Source: Cryptosporangium phraense (GTDB lineage: Bacteria > Actinomycetota > Actinomycetes > Mycobacteriales > Cryptosporangiaceae). Taken from it: DNA of 64,000 nucleotides. The position numbers and the translations under genes are program-made. Positions within the stretch are counted from its first letter, which is position 1; every line of letters starts with the position of its first letter. Shown piece by piece: positions 27,075 to 35,864 of the stretch. The stretch spans positions 179,561 to 243,560 of the forward strand of contig NZ_VIRS01000010.1 of assembly GCF_006912135.1 (NCBI RefSeq), written 5' to 3'. The notes under the pieces are model-generated. The model made no database searches. It had not been told where the DNA came from and worked only from the letters and a program-made list of their open reading frames with translations.

Positions 27075-27722
27075 CTACGAACCGCCGACGTTCAGGTAGG
27101 CGAGAACCGCGCGGACCCGGCGGTGCTGGGCGTCGTCGGGCGGGAGGCCGAGCTTGGCGAAGATGTTCCCGATGTGCTTCTCGACCGCGCTCGCCGAGAG
27201 CACGAGCCGCCCGGCGATCGCGGTGTTCGAGTGGCCCTCGGCCATCAGCCCGAGCAGCTCGCGCTCACGCCCGGTGAGCGCGTCGAGCGGGTTGGTGTGC
27301 AGAAGCTGCGCGACGACCTGCGGGTCCAGCACCGTCCCGCCGGCCGCGACCCGGCGCACCGCGTCGAGAAACTCGGCGACCTTCGCCACCCGGTCCTTCA
27401 GGAGATACCCGATGGCGTCCTTCCCGTCGGCCAGCAGGTCCTTCGCGTAGGCGGCCTCGACGTACTGGCTCAGCACGAGCACGGGGGAGCCCGGGACCTG
27501 CGCGCGGGCCGACAGGGCGGCGCGCAGCCCCTCATCGGTATGGGACGGAGGCATCCGCACGTCGACCACCGATACGTCCGGACGGTGGGTCACCACCGCC
27601 GCGACCAGTGACGGACCGTCACCGACCGCGGCCACCACCTCGTGGCCGTCCTCGGCCAGGAGCCGCACCAGGCCCTCGCGCAGCAGCACCGCGTCGTCGG
27701 CCACGACGATCCGCAGGGTCAC
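27075..27722 (-). CDS. NarL/LuxR-type response regulator
   Basis: A 215-residue response regulator. The receiver domain has the acidic pocket VVADDAVLLREG, phospho-acceptor Asp in SVVDVRMPPSHTDEG, Ser in LVLSQY and Lys in YLLKDRV. The C-terminal GerE domain is LTGRERELLGLMAEGHSNTA followed by IAGRLVLSASAVEKHIGNIF. The GTG at 27722 overlaps the TGA of the upstream kinase (GTGA), so the two form a coupled two-component pair. Targets are unknown. Confidence 0.92.
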   Translation of the reverse strand: MTLRIVVADDAVLLREGLVRLLAEDGHEVVAAVGDGPSLVAAVVTHRPDVSVVDVRMPPSHTDEGLRAALSARAQVPGSPVLVLSQYVEAAYAKDLLADGKDAIGYLLKDRVAKVAEFLDAVRRVAAGGTVLDPQVVAQLLHTNPLDALTGRERELLGLMAEGHSNTAIAGRLVLSASAVEKHIGNIFAKLGLPPDDAQHRRVRAVLAYLNVGGS

Positions 27723-28990
27723 CGGAGTTCCGCGGTGATCGTCGTCGGGCCCCCGGCCGGGCTCTCGACCCGCAGCCGGCCGCCGGCCGCGCGGACGCGG
27801 TCGTCGAGCCCGCGCAGGCCGTGACCCTTGTCGATCGCGGCCCCGCCGACGCCGTCGTCGGTGACCGTGATCCGGCCCGGGCGCAGGACCACCGTGCAGT
27901 GGCGGGCGCCGCTGTGCTTGGCCACGTTGGTCAGGGCCTCGGCGACCACGAAGTACGCGGTCGTCTCGACCGCCGGGTCCACGCGTCCGTCCGCGTCGAC
28001 CTCGACCGGGACCGTCGAGCGCGCGGCCAGCGCGGTCACCGCCTCGCGGAGCCCGCGGTCGACGAGGATCGGCGGGGCGATCCCGCGCGAGAGCGCGCGC
28101 AGCTCCTCGAGCGCCTCCTGGGCCTGGACGACGGCGTCGGCCAGCGCCTCCCGGACCGTCTCCGGCCGGGTGCCGAGATGGTGCTGCGCCCGTCCGAGCT
28201 CCAGGGCCAGGCGGACGAGACGCTGCTGCGGGCCGTCGTGGATGTCGCGTTCGAGGCCTCGGAGTGCGGTGGCCTCGGCCGAGACGGCGGCGGCGGTCTG
28301 GGCGCGGGCCGTGTCGCGTTCCTGTTCGAGGCCGCGGATCCGGCCGTGCCGGGCCGAGGCGTCGGACAGCAGCGCCCGGCCCAGCCCGGCTTGGACGACG
28401 ACGCAGACGCGGGTGAGCAGCGGCAGCGTGGCCAGCAGGACGAGGCCGAGGCAGAGGCCGAAGAGCATCCGGCGGTCGGGGGAGGGCAGGCCGAGGCTCA
28501 GGTCGACGTGGGAGTCGGTGCTGCCGGCCCGGACCGTCATCGGCGGGAGCGGCCCGTCGGCGTAGGCGTTGCGGATCGGCGCGGTCGCGGTGCCGAGCGC
28601 GACGAACCACCAGAGGGCGGTGAGCGGGGCCGTGACGAGCGCGATCGGCAGCACGATGGCCGGGTGGGCGGCGTCGAGCCAGCGCGCTGGGCCTGGTCGG
28701 TCGGGGAGGGCGCCGGAGGCCGGCCGGCGGTTCGGGACGGCGGGCGGCCGGACGAGGCCGATCCGGCGGCGCTCGACGTCGCCGATCCACCGGGCCGGGG
28801 CGAAGAACAGCGCGCCGATCGGCCGGCCGCCGCGCAGCAGCGACCCGAGCACCCCGGCGACCAGGCCGCCGACCGCCAGCACCAGCCCGGCGACCGCGAC
28901 CGCCGGCCCGGTCAGCAGATAGAGCGACTCGAGCACGGTCCGGCGCACGGTCCGGACGACCGGAGCGCTCACGACGACCAACGCGGACAC
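27719..28990 (-). CDS. Sensor histidine kinase partner of the NarL-type regulator
   Basis: A 423-residue kinase. An N-terminal putative-sensor domain with four membrane helices (two near residues 25-60, two near 115-200) is typical of actinomycete kinases that sense the cell envelope. The dimerisation region has the phospho-acceptor ERDIHDGPQQRLVRLALELG. The HATPase domain follows with VVAEALTNVAKHSGARH, TDDGVGGA and GHGLRGLDDRVRAAGG. The kinase gene precedes and overlaps the regulator gene by four bases. The stimulus is unknown. Confidence 0.9.
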   Translation of the reverse strand: MSALVVVSAPVVRTVRRTVLESLYLLTGPAVAVAGLVLAVGGLVAGVLGSLLRGGRPIGALFFAPARWIGDVERRRIGLVRPPAVPNRRPASGALPDRPGPARWLDAAHPAIVLPIALVTAPLTALWWFVALGTATAPIRNAYADGPLPPMTVRAGSTDSHVDLSLGLPSPDRRMLFGLCLGLVLLATLPLLTRVCVVVQAGLGRALLSDASARHGRIRGLEQERDTARAQTAAAVSAEATALRGLERDIHDGPQQRLVRLALELGRAQHHLGTRPETVREALADAVVQAQEALEELRALSRGIAPPILVDRGLREAVTALAARSTVPVEVDADGRVDPAVETTAYFVVAEALTNVAKHSGARHCTVVLRPGRITVTDDGVGGAAIDKGHGLRGLDDRVRAAGGRLRVESPAGGPTTITAELR

Positions 28991-29032
28991 GCCACGACGA
29001 TAGTCAGCCCCCGCACGCCCCGAGCCGAAGCG

Positions 29033-29755
29033 TCAGGCGAAGAGGGCCCGGTGGGAGCGGGACCAGGCGAGGTGGGCCGCGGATCGGGCCAGGACGCCGG
29101 TCTGCTGCCAGGTCACGTGGGGCTGGTGGCCGGCCGCGGCCAGGCGCTCGACCCGGCGCAGCACCAGCTCCTGGGCCGCGATCACCTCGTCGGCCAGGCC
29201 CGCGGTGCTCGAGAGGCCGTAGGCCTCGGCGAAGATCTCCAGCCGGCGCCGGCGGTCGGGCGGCTCGCGGTGGTGCAGCGAATCCCGGGCGAAGTCGTCG
29301 TCGCGGAACGGCGCCACGTACTCGAGCGCGTAGGCGACGTCGTGGAGCGGCGGGGCCGGCCAGACGTAGTCCCAGTCGAGGATACCGATCGGCGTCGTGC
29401 CGCGCCAGACCAGGTTCCACGGGCCGAAGTCGCCGTGGGCGAGGAACTCACCGGCGCCGAACGTCCCGTCGTGGGCGGCCCACGCCGTCGCCGGGCGGTG
29501 GTCGCGGACCGCGTCGTGGAAGTCGCGAAGCAGCCGCGCCATCGCCCGCAGCCCGGCCTCGCCGGCGACCTTGGTCCAACCCGTTCCCCCGGACTCGCCC
29601 TCGAGGTAGGTGAGCACCTCCCGGCCCTCGTCGTCGAGGCCGAGGAACCGGGGCGAGTACGGGAAGCCGATCCGTTCCAGGTGGAGCAGCAGGTCGTGGA
29701 CGGACGGCGACCACGGGTAGAGCGGTCGGCGAACCGTGTCGCCGACGCGCTCCAC
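29033..29755 (-). CDS. APH-family phosphotransferase
   Basis: A 240-residue kinase-like protein of the aminoglycoside phosphotransferase/choline kinase fold. The catalytic loop is FLAHGDFGPWNLVW (HGD-x4-N) and the Mg-binding Asp is in GILDWDYVWPAPPLHDVAYA. The N-terminal lobe is short. The GTG at 29755 is chosen because it leaves 27 bp after the upstream gene's stop; a longer frame would overlap the nuclease-like gene without need. Members phosphorylate small molecules, including aminoglycosides in resistant strains. Resistance cannot be concluded from sequence alone, and this divergent subgroup is usually of unknown substrate. Confidence 0.78.
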   Translation of the reverse strand: MERVGDTVRRPLYPWSPSVHDLLLHLERIGFPYSPRFLGLDDEGREVLTYLEGESGGTGWTKVAGEAGLRAMARLLRDFHDAVRDHRPATAWAAHDGTFGAGEFLAHGDFGPWNLVWRGTTPIGILDWDYVWPAPPLHDVAYALEYVAPFRDDDFARDSLHHREPPDRRRRLEIFAEAYGLSSTAGLADEVIAAQELVLRRVERLAAAGHQPHVTWQQTGVLARSAAHLAWSRSHRALFA

Positions 29756-29781
29756 TCGTCGGAAAGGGTCGTCCTGGAGGA

Positions 29782-31032
29782 TCAGAACTTCAGGTCCGCC
29801 CAGACGAGCCGGTGGTCGGACGTCGGGAATCCGTTGACCGCCGACCACTCGGTGCCGAACACGCCGGTCAGCCGGAACAGCGGGTCGGCCTGCACCGGCC
29901 AGAACACGCCCGAGCGGACGACCTTCGTGCCGGCCCGGGGGAGCACGTAGTCGGCGTGCAGGTTGCCCGGCGCGGTGTCGGCGAAGTCCGCGGTGTCGAA
30001 CTTCGGATCGCCCTTGTGAGTCGCGTTCGCGCCGCCCTGGAGCTTCGCCGCCTCGACCGCGCCCGCGCTGATCGGGAACGACTTCGCGTTGATCAGCGGG
30101 TTGTCGGTGAGCTGCCGGATCGCGTTCTGGTACGAGTCGCCGTCATTGGGGTCCGCGTTCTCGTCACCGGCGATCACGAAGCTCTGCCCCGGCTTCAGGC
30201 CGCCGCGCCTGCCCTTGTCGTCGTAGATGTAGCCGGACTTCTTCGGCGCGATGTAGTCGGCCCAGAACCGGATCTCGTCGTGGTTGCGCCGGCCGTTGCG
30301 GTCCTCGGGGCCGTCGAAGGTCGGCGGGGTCGGGTGCGAGACCAGGAAGTGGACGGTCTTGCGGCCGAGCTCGATCGGCAGGTCCCAGTGCGACTTCGAC
30401 GACAGCCGCAGCACCTTCTGCTCGTCGGCCGAGTAGAAGTCGGTCGGGATCGCGTTGCCGGGCATGTCCTTCCACTTGAACAGCTGGAAGGTGCGGGCCG
30501 CGCGCACGTCGATCGGGTACTTGGAGTAGACGACCAGCCCGTACTGGCCCGGGAAGACGCCGAAGCCGAACGAGTCGTTGCCGTAGGGCTGGTCGCCGGG
30601 CGTGGTGTCGACGGTGCCGTCGTTGTCCAGGTCGAACCCGGACGCGATGCCGGTGTTCGACGGGGCGACGAAGCGGTACGGGTAGCGCTGGGCCGGAGCG
30701 CCGTTCTGCGACTTGGCCAGGAAGTTGTCGGCGAACAGCCGGGCGGCCTCGGGGTCGTAGTCGAACTCGTTGATCAGGACGACGTCCGGGTGGGCCCGCT
30801 GGATGACCTCGGCGACGTTGTGCGCCTGGCGGCGGTAGACGTCGTCGACGTCGGGGTTGGCCAGCTGCTCGCGGAGGAGACCCTGGGTGGGCCGGTTCAG
30901 CGAGAGGTTGTAGGTCGCGAAGCGGACTTCGCGGTCGGGATGGGCCGGGGCGGCGGGTGCGGCGGCGGCGGGCGTGGCGGCCAGCGCGGAGGCGCCGATC
31001 ATCAGCGCGGCGGTCAGCAGAGCTCGCTTCAT
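29782..31032 (-). CDS. Secreted endonuclease/exonuclease/phosphatase-family protein
   Basis: A 416-residue protein with a signal peptide (KRALLTAALMIGASALAATPAAAA). The EEP-fold motifs are RFATYNLSLNRP (metal-binding Asn), VVLINEFDYDPEA (catalytic Glu), VSHPTPP, FVIAGDENADPNDGDS (GD-N) and TSDHRLVWADL (SDH). This is the DNase I/sphingomyelinase-type fold, so it may cleave nucleic acid or phosphodiesters outside the cell. Closest in style to the large secreted EEP proteins of actinomycetes. ATG 31032 is chosen as it places the signal peptide at the N-terminus; 63 bp upstream are also open. Confidence 0.88.
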   Translation of the reverse strand: MKRALLTAALMIGASALAATPAAAAPAAPAHPDREVRFATYNLSLNRPTQGLLREQLANPDVDDVYRRQAHNVAEVIQRAHPDVVLINEFDYDPEAARLFADNFLAKSQNGAPAQRYPYRFVAPSNTGIASGFDLDNDGTVDTTPGDQPYGNDSFGFGVFPGQYGLVVYSKYPIDVRAARTFQLFKWKDMPGNAIPTDFYSADEQKVLRLSSKSHWDLPIELGRKTVHFLVSHPTPPTFDGPEDRNGRRNHDEIRFWADYIAPKKSGYIYDDKGRRGGLKPGQSFVIAGDENADPNDGDSYQNAIRQLTDNPLINAKSFPISAGAVEAAKLQGGANATHKGDPKFDTADFADTAPGNLHADYVLPRAGTKVVRSGVFWPVQADPLFRLTGVFGTEWSAVNGFPTSDHRLVWADLKF

Positions 31033-31124
31033 CACGCACTCTCGATACCGAAGTGGGCCAAGAGGCGCAATAGGGGCTACTCGTTCGTCGCCCACCGTTC
31101 AATGAGCGCGTGCTGATCCTGAGT

Positions 31125-31154
31125 GCCCCGGGACGCTCGACGGCGTCCCGGGGC
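31125..31154 (-). terminator. Perfect 12-bp GC hairpin downstream of the secreted-protein gene
   Basis: GCCCCGGGACGC and GCGTCCCGGGGC form a perfect stem around a 6-nt loop, 8 nt after the stop of the secreted protein at 31163-31828. There is no U-run, as is usual in actinomycetes. It probably isolates that gene from the nuclease-like gene that follows on the same strand. Confidence 0.75.
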
Positions 31155-31162
31155 TCACGGGC

Positions 31163-31828
31163 TCAGCGCGGCGCGACGTCCGCCTCGGGGTGGAACGGGA
31201 GCGGACGGTTCGCGATCAGGCCGCGCCGCGGGTGCCACCGGAACGTCCGGTGCACGGTCACCCCGCGCTTCCCCCGCACCCACTGCGTCACGTCGACCGC
31301 GCCGGTCCGGACGCGAATGTCCAGCACCGCCCACTTCGCGCTGGCCGCGAAGTCCGCCGACGTCACGTAGTCCCGCACGAACGGCCGGAAGCTGTAGTGC
31401 GTGCGGTACAGGTGCTTCCCCGTGAAGCTGTACACGTAGTAGTAGTTGAACCCGACGTCGGTGCCGGTCTTCGAGCAGGCGAACTCCACCAGCTGGTCCA
31501 CCGACCCGTCCCGGTTCACGTCGGCGAACCCGAGTCCGCGGACCTCGTACGTGAAGCGGCCCCTGGTCGCGCTGCCCCAGCTCGTGTCGTCCAGCCCGAT
31601 CGGCGCGAACGTCAGCCGCCCGCCGCCGCAGCGACTGCCGTCGGGCAGCCGGGCCGCGGTCCACGGCACATCGAGCGTCGCGGAGTTCCAGTGGAAGTTC
31701 GTGGGCCGCGACGAGCTGGAGAGCGGCGGCTGAGGCGAGGCCGCCGCCGGGGCCGCGACCGCGCCGAGCGACGCCGCCACGACCACGAGCACGACCGCCA
31801 ACCGGGCGCGCAGTGTCCTGAGTGCCAT
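31163..31828 (-). CDS. Secreted hypothetical protein
   Basis: A 221-residue protein with a clear signal peptide (LAVVLVVVAASLGAVAAPAAA) and predicted cleavage after AAAS. The mature part is rich in aromatic residues and strands. It contains an Asp-rich loop of the FG-GAP/EF-hand style (GFADVNRDGSVDQLVEF) that may bind calcium, and two cysteines (CGGG and ACSKTG). I do not recognise the family. It is monocistronic in appearance, with a strong hairpin just after its stop. Confidence 0.75.
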   Translation of the reverse strand: MALRTLRARLAVVLVVVAASLGAVAAPAAASPQPPLSSSSRPTNFHWNSATLDVPWTAARLPDGSRCGGGRLTFAPIGLDDTSWGSATRGRFTYEVRGLGFADVNRDGSVDQLVEFACSKTGTDVGFNYYYVYSFTGKHLYRTHYSFRPFVRDYVTSADFAASAKWAVLDIRVRTGAVDVTQWVRGKRGVTVHRTFRWHPRRGLIANRPLPFHPEADVAPR

Positions 31829-31885
31829 GTGAACTGATCCCCGTTCTCACCGGCCGGTCCGGTGGTGAAGCGAGGGTGCGCACGG

Positions 31886-34297
31886 TCACAGTCCATCTGC
31901 CACCTGTGGTCCGCTTGCCGACAGCGGTGCAACAGCGTCTGTGCTCGCTGCGTCGAGGGCGTCCGGCAACGGCCGGGAGTGCAGCACGACCAGGCTCGCC
32001 ACGGCCCTGGTCAGCACCACGTACAGCCGGTTGAGCCCGCGCGGCTCGGCCGCGACGATGTCGGCCGGCTCGACGACGATCACGTGGTCGTACTCGAGCC
32101 CCTTGACCAGGCTCGCGGGCACGACGTCGACCCCCGGGGCGGTGAAACCGTCGGCCGCGACGACCGCGACCGTTCCGTCGCCCTTCGCCGCGCGCAGCGC
32201 GTCGGCCAGCGCACGGTGCAGGTCATCGACGGACCGGACCAACAGCGTGCCGCCCGGGCGGTACGACCGGGTCGGCGGGACGCCGGGCGGGAGCAGCCGC
32301 GCGGCGTAGTCCGCGATGACCCGCGGGACGCGGTAGCCGGTGCGCAGCTCCAGGGTCCGGACCTCGCGCCGGCCAAGCCGCCGGATCAGCTCCGGCCAGG
32401 ACCCGGAGGCCAGCGGATGGGTCGCCTGGCCGAGGTCGCCGACGACGGTCATCGAGGCGTACTCGGCCCGCCGGGCGAGCATCCGGCACTCCATCGGCGA
32501 GAGGTCCTGGGCCTCGTCGAGGATCACGTGCCGGTAGGGGTCGGGCGCCGGCTCGTCGTCGTCCTCCGGGACCGGGAGCGGATCCTTCAGCTCCGGGACG
32601 TAGCCCTCCTCGCCGTAGGGATCGAACCCGTCGGTCCAGCCGACGACCGTGTGGCCCTCCCGCAGGATGACCGCGGCCGCCCACTGCTGAGCCGCGCCGA
32701 GCGCCTGGCTGTCGATCCGCTGGGCGCCGGCCGAGGCGAACGGCGTCGGATGGCCCGGCCCGTACACCTCCCAGCCGTTGTGCATCCCGTAGCTCAGCAC
32801 GAACGTGGTCACGACCCGGGTTCCGGTCGTCAGTTCGCGCGCCCGCCATTCGGGCTCGGGCGCCTGCGGCGCCGCCGGTGGCTCGCCGAGGACGACGCTC
32901 AACTCGTCCACCAGGGGGACGTCGTCCAGCGACCGATCCTCGGGCGGACGGGTGGCGGCTCGGTACGTCTCGGCCAGGAGGCCGGCGTCGGCGGCCGAGA
33001 GGCCCGCCGCGGCGCCCCGGGCCGGGTCGGCGAGCCGGGCGAGCACGGCCGCGGGCTCGAGAACCGGCCACCAGGCGGCGGCGAAGCGGCGGAACTCGGT
33101 GCGCGCTCCGACCTCCTCGGCGAACGTGGCCCGGCCAACGGCCGCCCGGCCCGGAGTGACCAGCGAGCCGGCCCGGACCGCGTCGGCCCAGAGCGCCTCG
33201 GCGAGCACCTCGGCGGCGATCGGCCCGGCGCCGTTGACCGGCGTCCTCCCCGCCTCGGCCCGGGACCGGACCAGGCGACGGGCCGCGGCCAGCGCCTCGG
33301 CCCCGAGTGTCAGGACCTGACCGGCGTACACGAGCCGCAGCCGGTCGGGCGCCGACGGCGGCGCCTGCCAGGCGAGTTCACGCAGCACCGCGGCCATGCG
33401 CTCGCTGCCCTTGACCGCCCCGATCCCGGCCGGGTCACGGCGGGTCGCGGTCACCCCGTCGACGAGCTCGCCGAGCGACCGCAGGTGCACGCTGTCCTCA
33501 CCCAGCGACGGGAGCACCCGCGAGATGTAGGTCGTGAACACGGTCGACGGGCCGACGACGAGGATCCGGCCCTCGGCGAACCGGCCCCGGTCGGTGTAGA
33601 GCAGGTACGCGGCCCGGTGCAGCGCGACCTGCGTCTTGCCGGTGCCGGGGCCGCCGCTGATCAGCGTGACGCCCCGGGCCGGAGCCCGGATCGCCTCGTC
33701 CTGCTCGCGCTGGATCGTCGTGACGATGTCGCGCATCTGCGGCCCGCGGGATCGCTCCAGCGCCGCCAGCAACGCGCCCTCGCCGAGAACCCGCAGGTCA
33801 CCGGCACCGTCCGGCGAGAGCACGTCGTCGTCCAGATCGACGACGGCGCGGCCGCGGGAGATCAGGACCCGGCGGCGGACGACGCCGAGCGGGTCACCGG
33901 CGGTCGCGCGGTAGAACGGCGCGGCAGCCGGCGCGCGCCAGTCGATGAGCAGGGGCTCCAGCCCGTCCCGGACGCCGAGCCGGCCGATGTGGTAGCTCTC
34001 GTCGTCGGCGTAGTCGAGGCGGCCGAAGACCAGGCCCTCCTCCTCGGCGCCGAGCGTCTGCAGGCGGGTGGAGGCCGCCTGGACCAGCACGTCCCGCTCG
34101 ACGAGCCCGGCCGCGGAACCGCCCGCCGCGCGTCCGTGCCCCTCCCGGTCGAGGGCTCTCGCGCGCTCCCTGGCCTCCTCGACGTGTTGGTGAACCCGGT
34201 CGACGACCTGTTGCTCGGCGGCGATCTCCTGCGTACGCACATCTGGCACGGTGCGAGCGTAGGTGCTGGTCAGCGCGCTGAAATCGTCTTCCGTCAC
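31886..34297 (-). CDS. HelD-type RNA polymerase-associated ATPase (UvrD-like)
   Basis: An 803-residue superfamily 1 ATPase. The N-terminal coiled coil (about 20-55: EIAAEQQVVDRVHQHVEEAR) and FGRLDYADDESYHIGRLGV, LLIDWRAPAAAPFYRAT are hallmarks of HelD, which inserts into RNA polymerase and frees stalled complexes. Walker A is SGGPGTGKTQVALHRA (about 214-229). Walker B is VILDEAQDLSPMECRM, and motif VI is LNRLYVVLTRAV. Some actinomycete homologues (HelR) protect against rifamycins, but I see no rifamycin-associated element upstream. The start is GTG 34297. It is divergent from a MerR gene with 86 bp between them. Confidence 0.9.
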   Translation of the reverse strand: MTEDDFSALTSTYARTVPDVRTQEIAAEQQVVDRVHQHVEEARERARALDREGHGRAAGGSAAGLVERDVLVQAASTRLQTLGAEEEGLVFGRLDYADDESYHIGRLGVRDGLEPLLIDWRAPAAAPFYRATAGDPLGVVRRRVLISRGRAVVDLDDDVLSPDGAGDLRVLGEGALLAALERSRGPQMRDIVTTIQREQDEAIRAPARGVTLISGGPGTGKTQVALHRAAYLLYTDRGRFAEGRILVVGPSTVFTTYISRVLPSLGEDSVHLRSLGELVDGVTATRRDPAGIGAVKGSERMAAVLRELAWQAPPSAPDRLRLVYAGQVLTLGAEALAAARRLVRSRAEAGRTPVNGAGPIAAEVLAEALWADAVRAGSLVTPGRAAVGRATFAEEVGARTEFRRFAAAWWPVLEPAAVLARLADPARGAAAGLSAADAGLLAETYRAATRPPEDRSLDDVPLVDELSVVLGEPPAAPQAPEPEWRARELTTGTRVVTTFVLSYGMHNGWEVYGPGHPTPFASAGAQRIDSQALGAAQQWAAAVILREGHTVVGWTDGFDPYGEEGYVPELKDPLPVPEDDDEPAPDPYRHVILDEAQDLSPMECRMLARRAEYASMTVVGDLGQATHPLASGSWPELIRRLGRREVRTLELRTGYRVPRVIADYAARLLPPGVPPTRSYRPGGTLLVRSVDDLHRALADALRAAKGDGTVAVVAADGFTAPGVDVVPASLVKGLEYDHVIVVEPADIVAAEPRGLNRLYVVLTRAVASLVVLHSRPLPDALDAASTDAVAPLSASGPQVADGL

Positions 34298-34345
34298 GAT
34301 GTGTGACGGGTTGACGCGGCCATATGATGAAAGTGGCGAGAGGGT

Positions 34346-34384
34346 GTTGACCTTGTCGCGGCGTCAACGTTTCTACTGGTCTCA
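34346..34384 (+). promoter_or_regulatory. MerR-type promoter, TTGACC-N19-TCTACT, predicted leaderless
   Basis: TTGACC (34347-34352) and TCTACT (34372-34377) are spaced by 19 bp, the long spacing typical of MerR-controlled promoters. The -35 overlaps one arm of a 6-11-6 inverted repeat, GTTGAC/GTCAAC (34346-34368). A start about 7 bp after the -10 falls on the A of the MerR ATG at 34384, so the transcript would be leaderless. Confidence 0.5.
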
Positions 34385-35145
34385 TGCGTATCGGAGAGCT
34401 GGCGAGCCTGGTCGGCGTCACGACCCGGGCCGTCCGGCATTATCACCGCATCGGGCTGCTCGCCGAGCCGGTGCGGCAGCCGAACGGGTACCGCGAGTAC
34501 TCGCTGCGCGACGCCGTCGAGCTGGCCCGGATCCGGCGCCTGTCCGAGCTCGGGCTGAGCCTCGACGAGGTGGGCGACGTCCTGGCCGAGGATGCCGGGC
34601 GGGATCTCGTCGACGTGCTCGAAGAGCTGGACGCGGACCTCGCGCGCCAGGAGGAGGCGATCCGGCAGCGCCGGGCGCGGCTGGCGCAGCTGCTGGCGCT
34701 GGACGGCCTGTCGGCCGAGGCGCCGGTCTCGCCGGAGCTGGCCGCGGTGTTCGCGGAGATGGCGCGGACGGCGGCGTCGCGGCCGGGGCCGGAGCCGGCG
34801 ATGGCGGCCAGGGAGCGCGAGTTGCTCGCTCTGCTCGAGACCGGCGCGCCGGCCGAGCACCAGGAGTGGGCGGCCGGGCTGCAACAGGCGTTGAGCGCGT
34901 CGCCGCAGGCGATGGAGCGGGCGTACGCGGTGTACGGGCTGCTGGACGCGCTGGCGTCGGCCGACGTGGACGATCCGCGGGTGGAGGAGGCGGCGGTGGC
35001 GATCGCCGAGTCGATGCCGGCCGAGCTGCTCGGCGACTCGTCGTCGCTGGACCACGGGTTTGCCCGGGTGCTTCTCGCGGATTTCGCACCGGCCCAGGTG
35101 GCTGCCGTGCGTCGGGCGTTGGAGCTGTTGGGAGGGCGATCATGA
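34384..35145 (+). CDS. MerR-family transcriptional regulator
   Basis: A 253-residue regulator. The N-terminal winged helix is MRIGELASLVGVTTRAVRHY followed by HRIGLLAEPVRQPNGYREYS. A coiled-coil dimer helix (DVLEELDADLARQEEAIRQRR) follows, then a 130-residue helical C-terminal domain without obvious cysteine or metal ligands, so an organic effector is more likely than a metal. It probably controls its own promoter, which has the MerR-type 19-bp spacer, and perhaps the divergent HelD gene. It heads a run of four overlapping genes. Confidence 0.88.
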   Translation: MRIGELASLVGVTTRAVRHYHRIGLLAEPVRQPNGYREYSLRDAVELARIRRLSELGLSLDEVGDVLAEDAGRDLVDVLEELDADLARQEEAIRQRRARLAQLLALDGLSAEAPVSPELAAVFAEMARTAASRPGPEPAMAARERELLALLETGAPAEHQEWAAGLQQALSASPQAMERAYAVYGLLDALASADVDDPRVEEAAVAIAESMPAELLGDSSSLDHGFARVLLADFAPAQVAAVRRALELLGGRS

Positions 35146-35864
35146 TCGGGCGGCTGATCCGGCACGAGTTCGCGCTCGGGACGAGTTTCCTGCGGTGGGT
35201 CGCCCGGCGGGGGCCGCACGGGGTGCGGTCCGGTGACGTCGTGGTGCCGTACGCGTCCGGGCAGGTCGCGATCATGTTCGGGCTGCTGTTCGCGTCGGTG
35301 GTCGAGACCGTGGTGCTCGCGCTGATCATCCCGTGGCCGATCGTGCACGCGATCACGCTGGGGCTCGATGTCTGGGGCGTCTACTTCGTGATCGCGCTGC
35401 ACGCCTCGTGCGCGGTGCGGCCGCACGTGATCGGGGCGGACGGGTCGCTGCGGCTGCGGTACGGGGCGCTGCTCGACGTGCGGATCCCGGCGTCGTCGAT
35501 CGGGGCGGTGCGGGCGCAGCGGAAGTACGTCGGGAGCCGGTTCGGCGCGGTGGACGACGAGGGCGTGGCGGCGATCGCGGTGGCCGGGGAGACGACCGTG
35601 GTCGTCGAGCTGACCGCTCCGGTGCGGTTCGTGCGGGTCCTGGGGAAGCCGGCCGAGGCCCGGGCCTTCCGCTTCTACGCCGACGACGCGGCGGCCGCGG
35701 TGGCCGCTCTGGCTGCGGCGGCCGCTCTGGCTGCGGCGGCCGCTCTGGCTGCGGCGGCCGGCGCGGCCGGCGCGGCCCGCCCGGCCGGCCCGGCCGCGCT
35801 CCGCGGGCGGGTGGGAAATGCGGTGGAGTCCGGTGGCGATTCTCCGGTTCACTCGGGGCCGTGA
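35142..35864 (+). CDS. Membrane protein with Ala-rich repeat tail, hypothetical
   Basis: A 240-residue protein. Residues 45-90 form two membrane helices (VAIMFGLLFASVVETVVLAL and HAITLGLDVWGVYFVIALHA). A cytoplasmic strand-rich region follows (LRLRYGALLDVRIPASSIGA), similar to PH-like bacterial membrane proteins. The C-terminus has an Ala/Leu repeat encoded by three 18-bp DNA repeats. The GGAGGGCGATC just before ATG 35142 is a good ribosome-binding site, although the start overlaps the MerR stop (ATGA). Its own stop overlaps the next start (GTGA). Confidence 0.72.
   Translation: MIGRLIRHEFALGTSFLRWVARRGPHGVRSGDVVVPYASGQVAIMFGLLFASVVETVVLALIIPWPIVHAITLGLDVWGVYFVIALHASCAVRPHVIGADGSLRLRYGALLDVRIPASSIGAVRAQRKYVGSRFGAVDDEGVAAIAVAGETTVVVELTAPVRFVRVLGKPAEARAFRFYADDAAAAVAALAAAAALAAAAALAAAAGAAGAARPAGPAALRGRVGNAVESGGDSPVHSGP
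35703..35756 (+). repeat. Three exact 18-bp tandem repeats
   Basis: GCCGCTCTGGCTGCGGCG is repeated three times without change, inside the 3' part of the membrane protein gene. It encodes AALAAA units. Gain or loss of units would keep the frame. Confidence 0.92.

Noticed and set aside
29033..29755. Aminoglycoside resistance gene
   Set aside because: The fold and catalytic motifs are present, but the family is broad and nothing in context supports drug modification.
34232..34250. TGCGTACGCA palindrome as a third LuxR dyad
   Set aside because: It lacks the 4-bp spacer and lies inside the HelD coding sequence.
34240..34330. Possible rifamycin-associated element before HelD
   Set aside because: I looked for a near-palindromic GGGGCTTGC-type sequence and found none. 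Resistance function is therefore not claimed.
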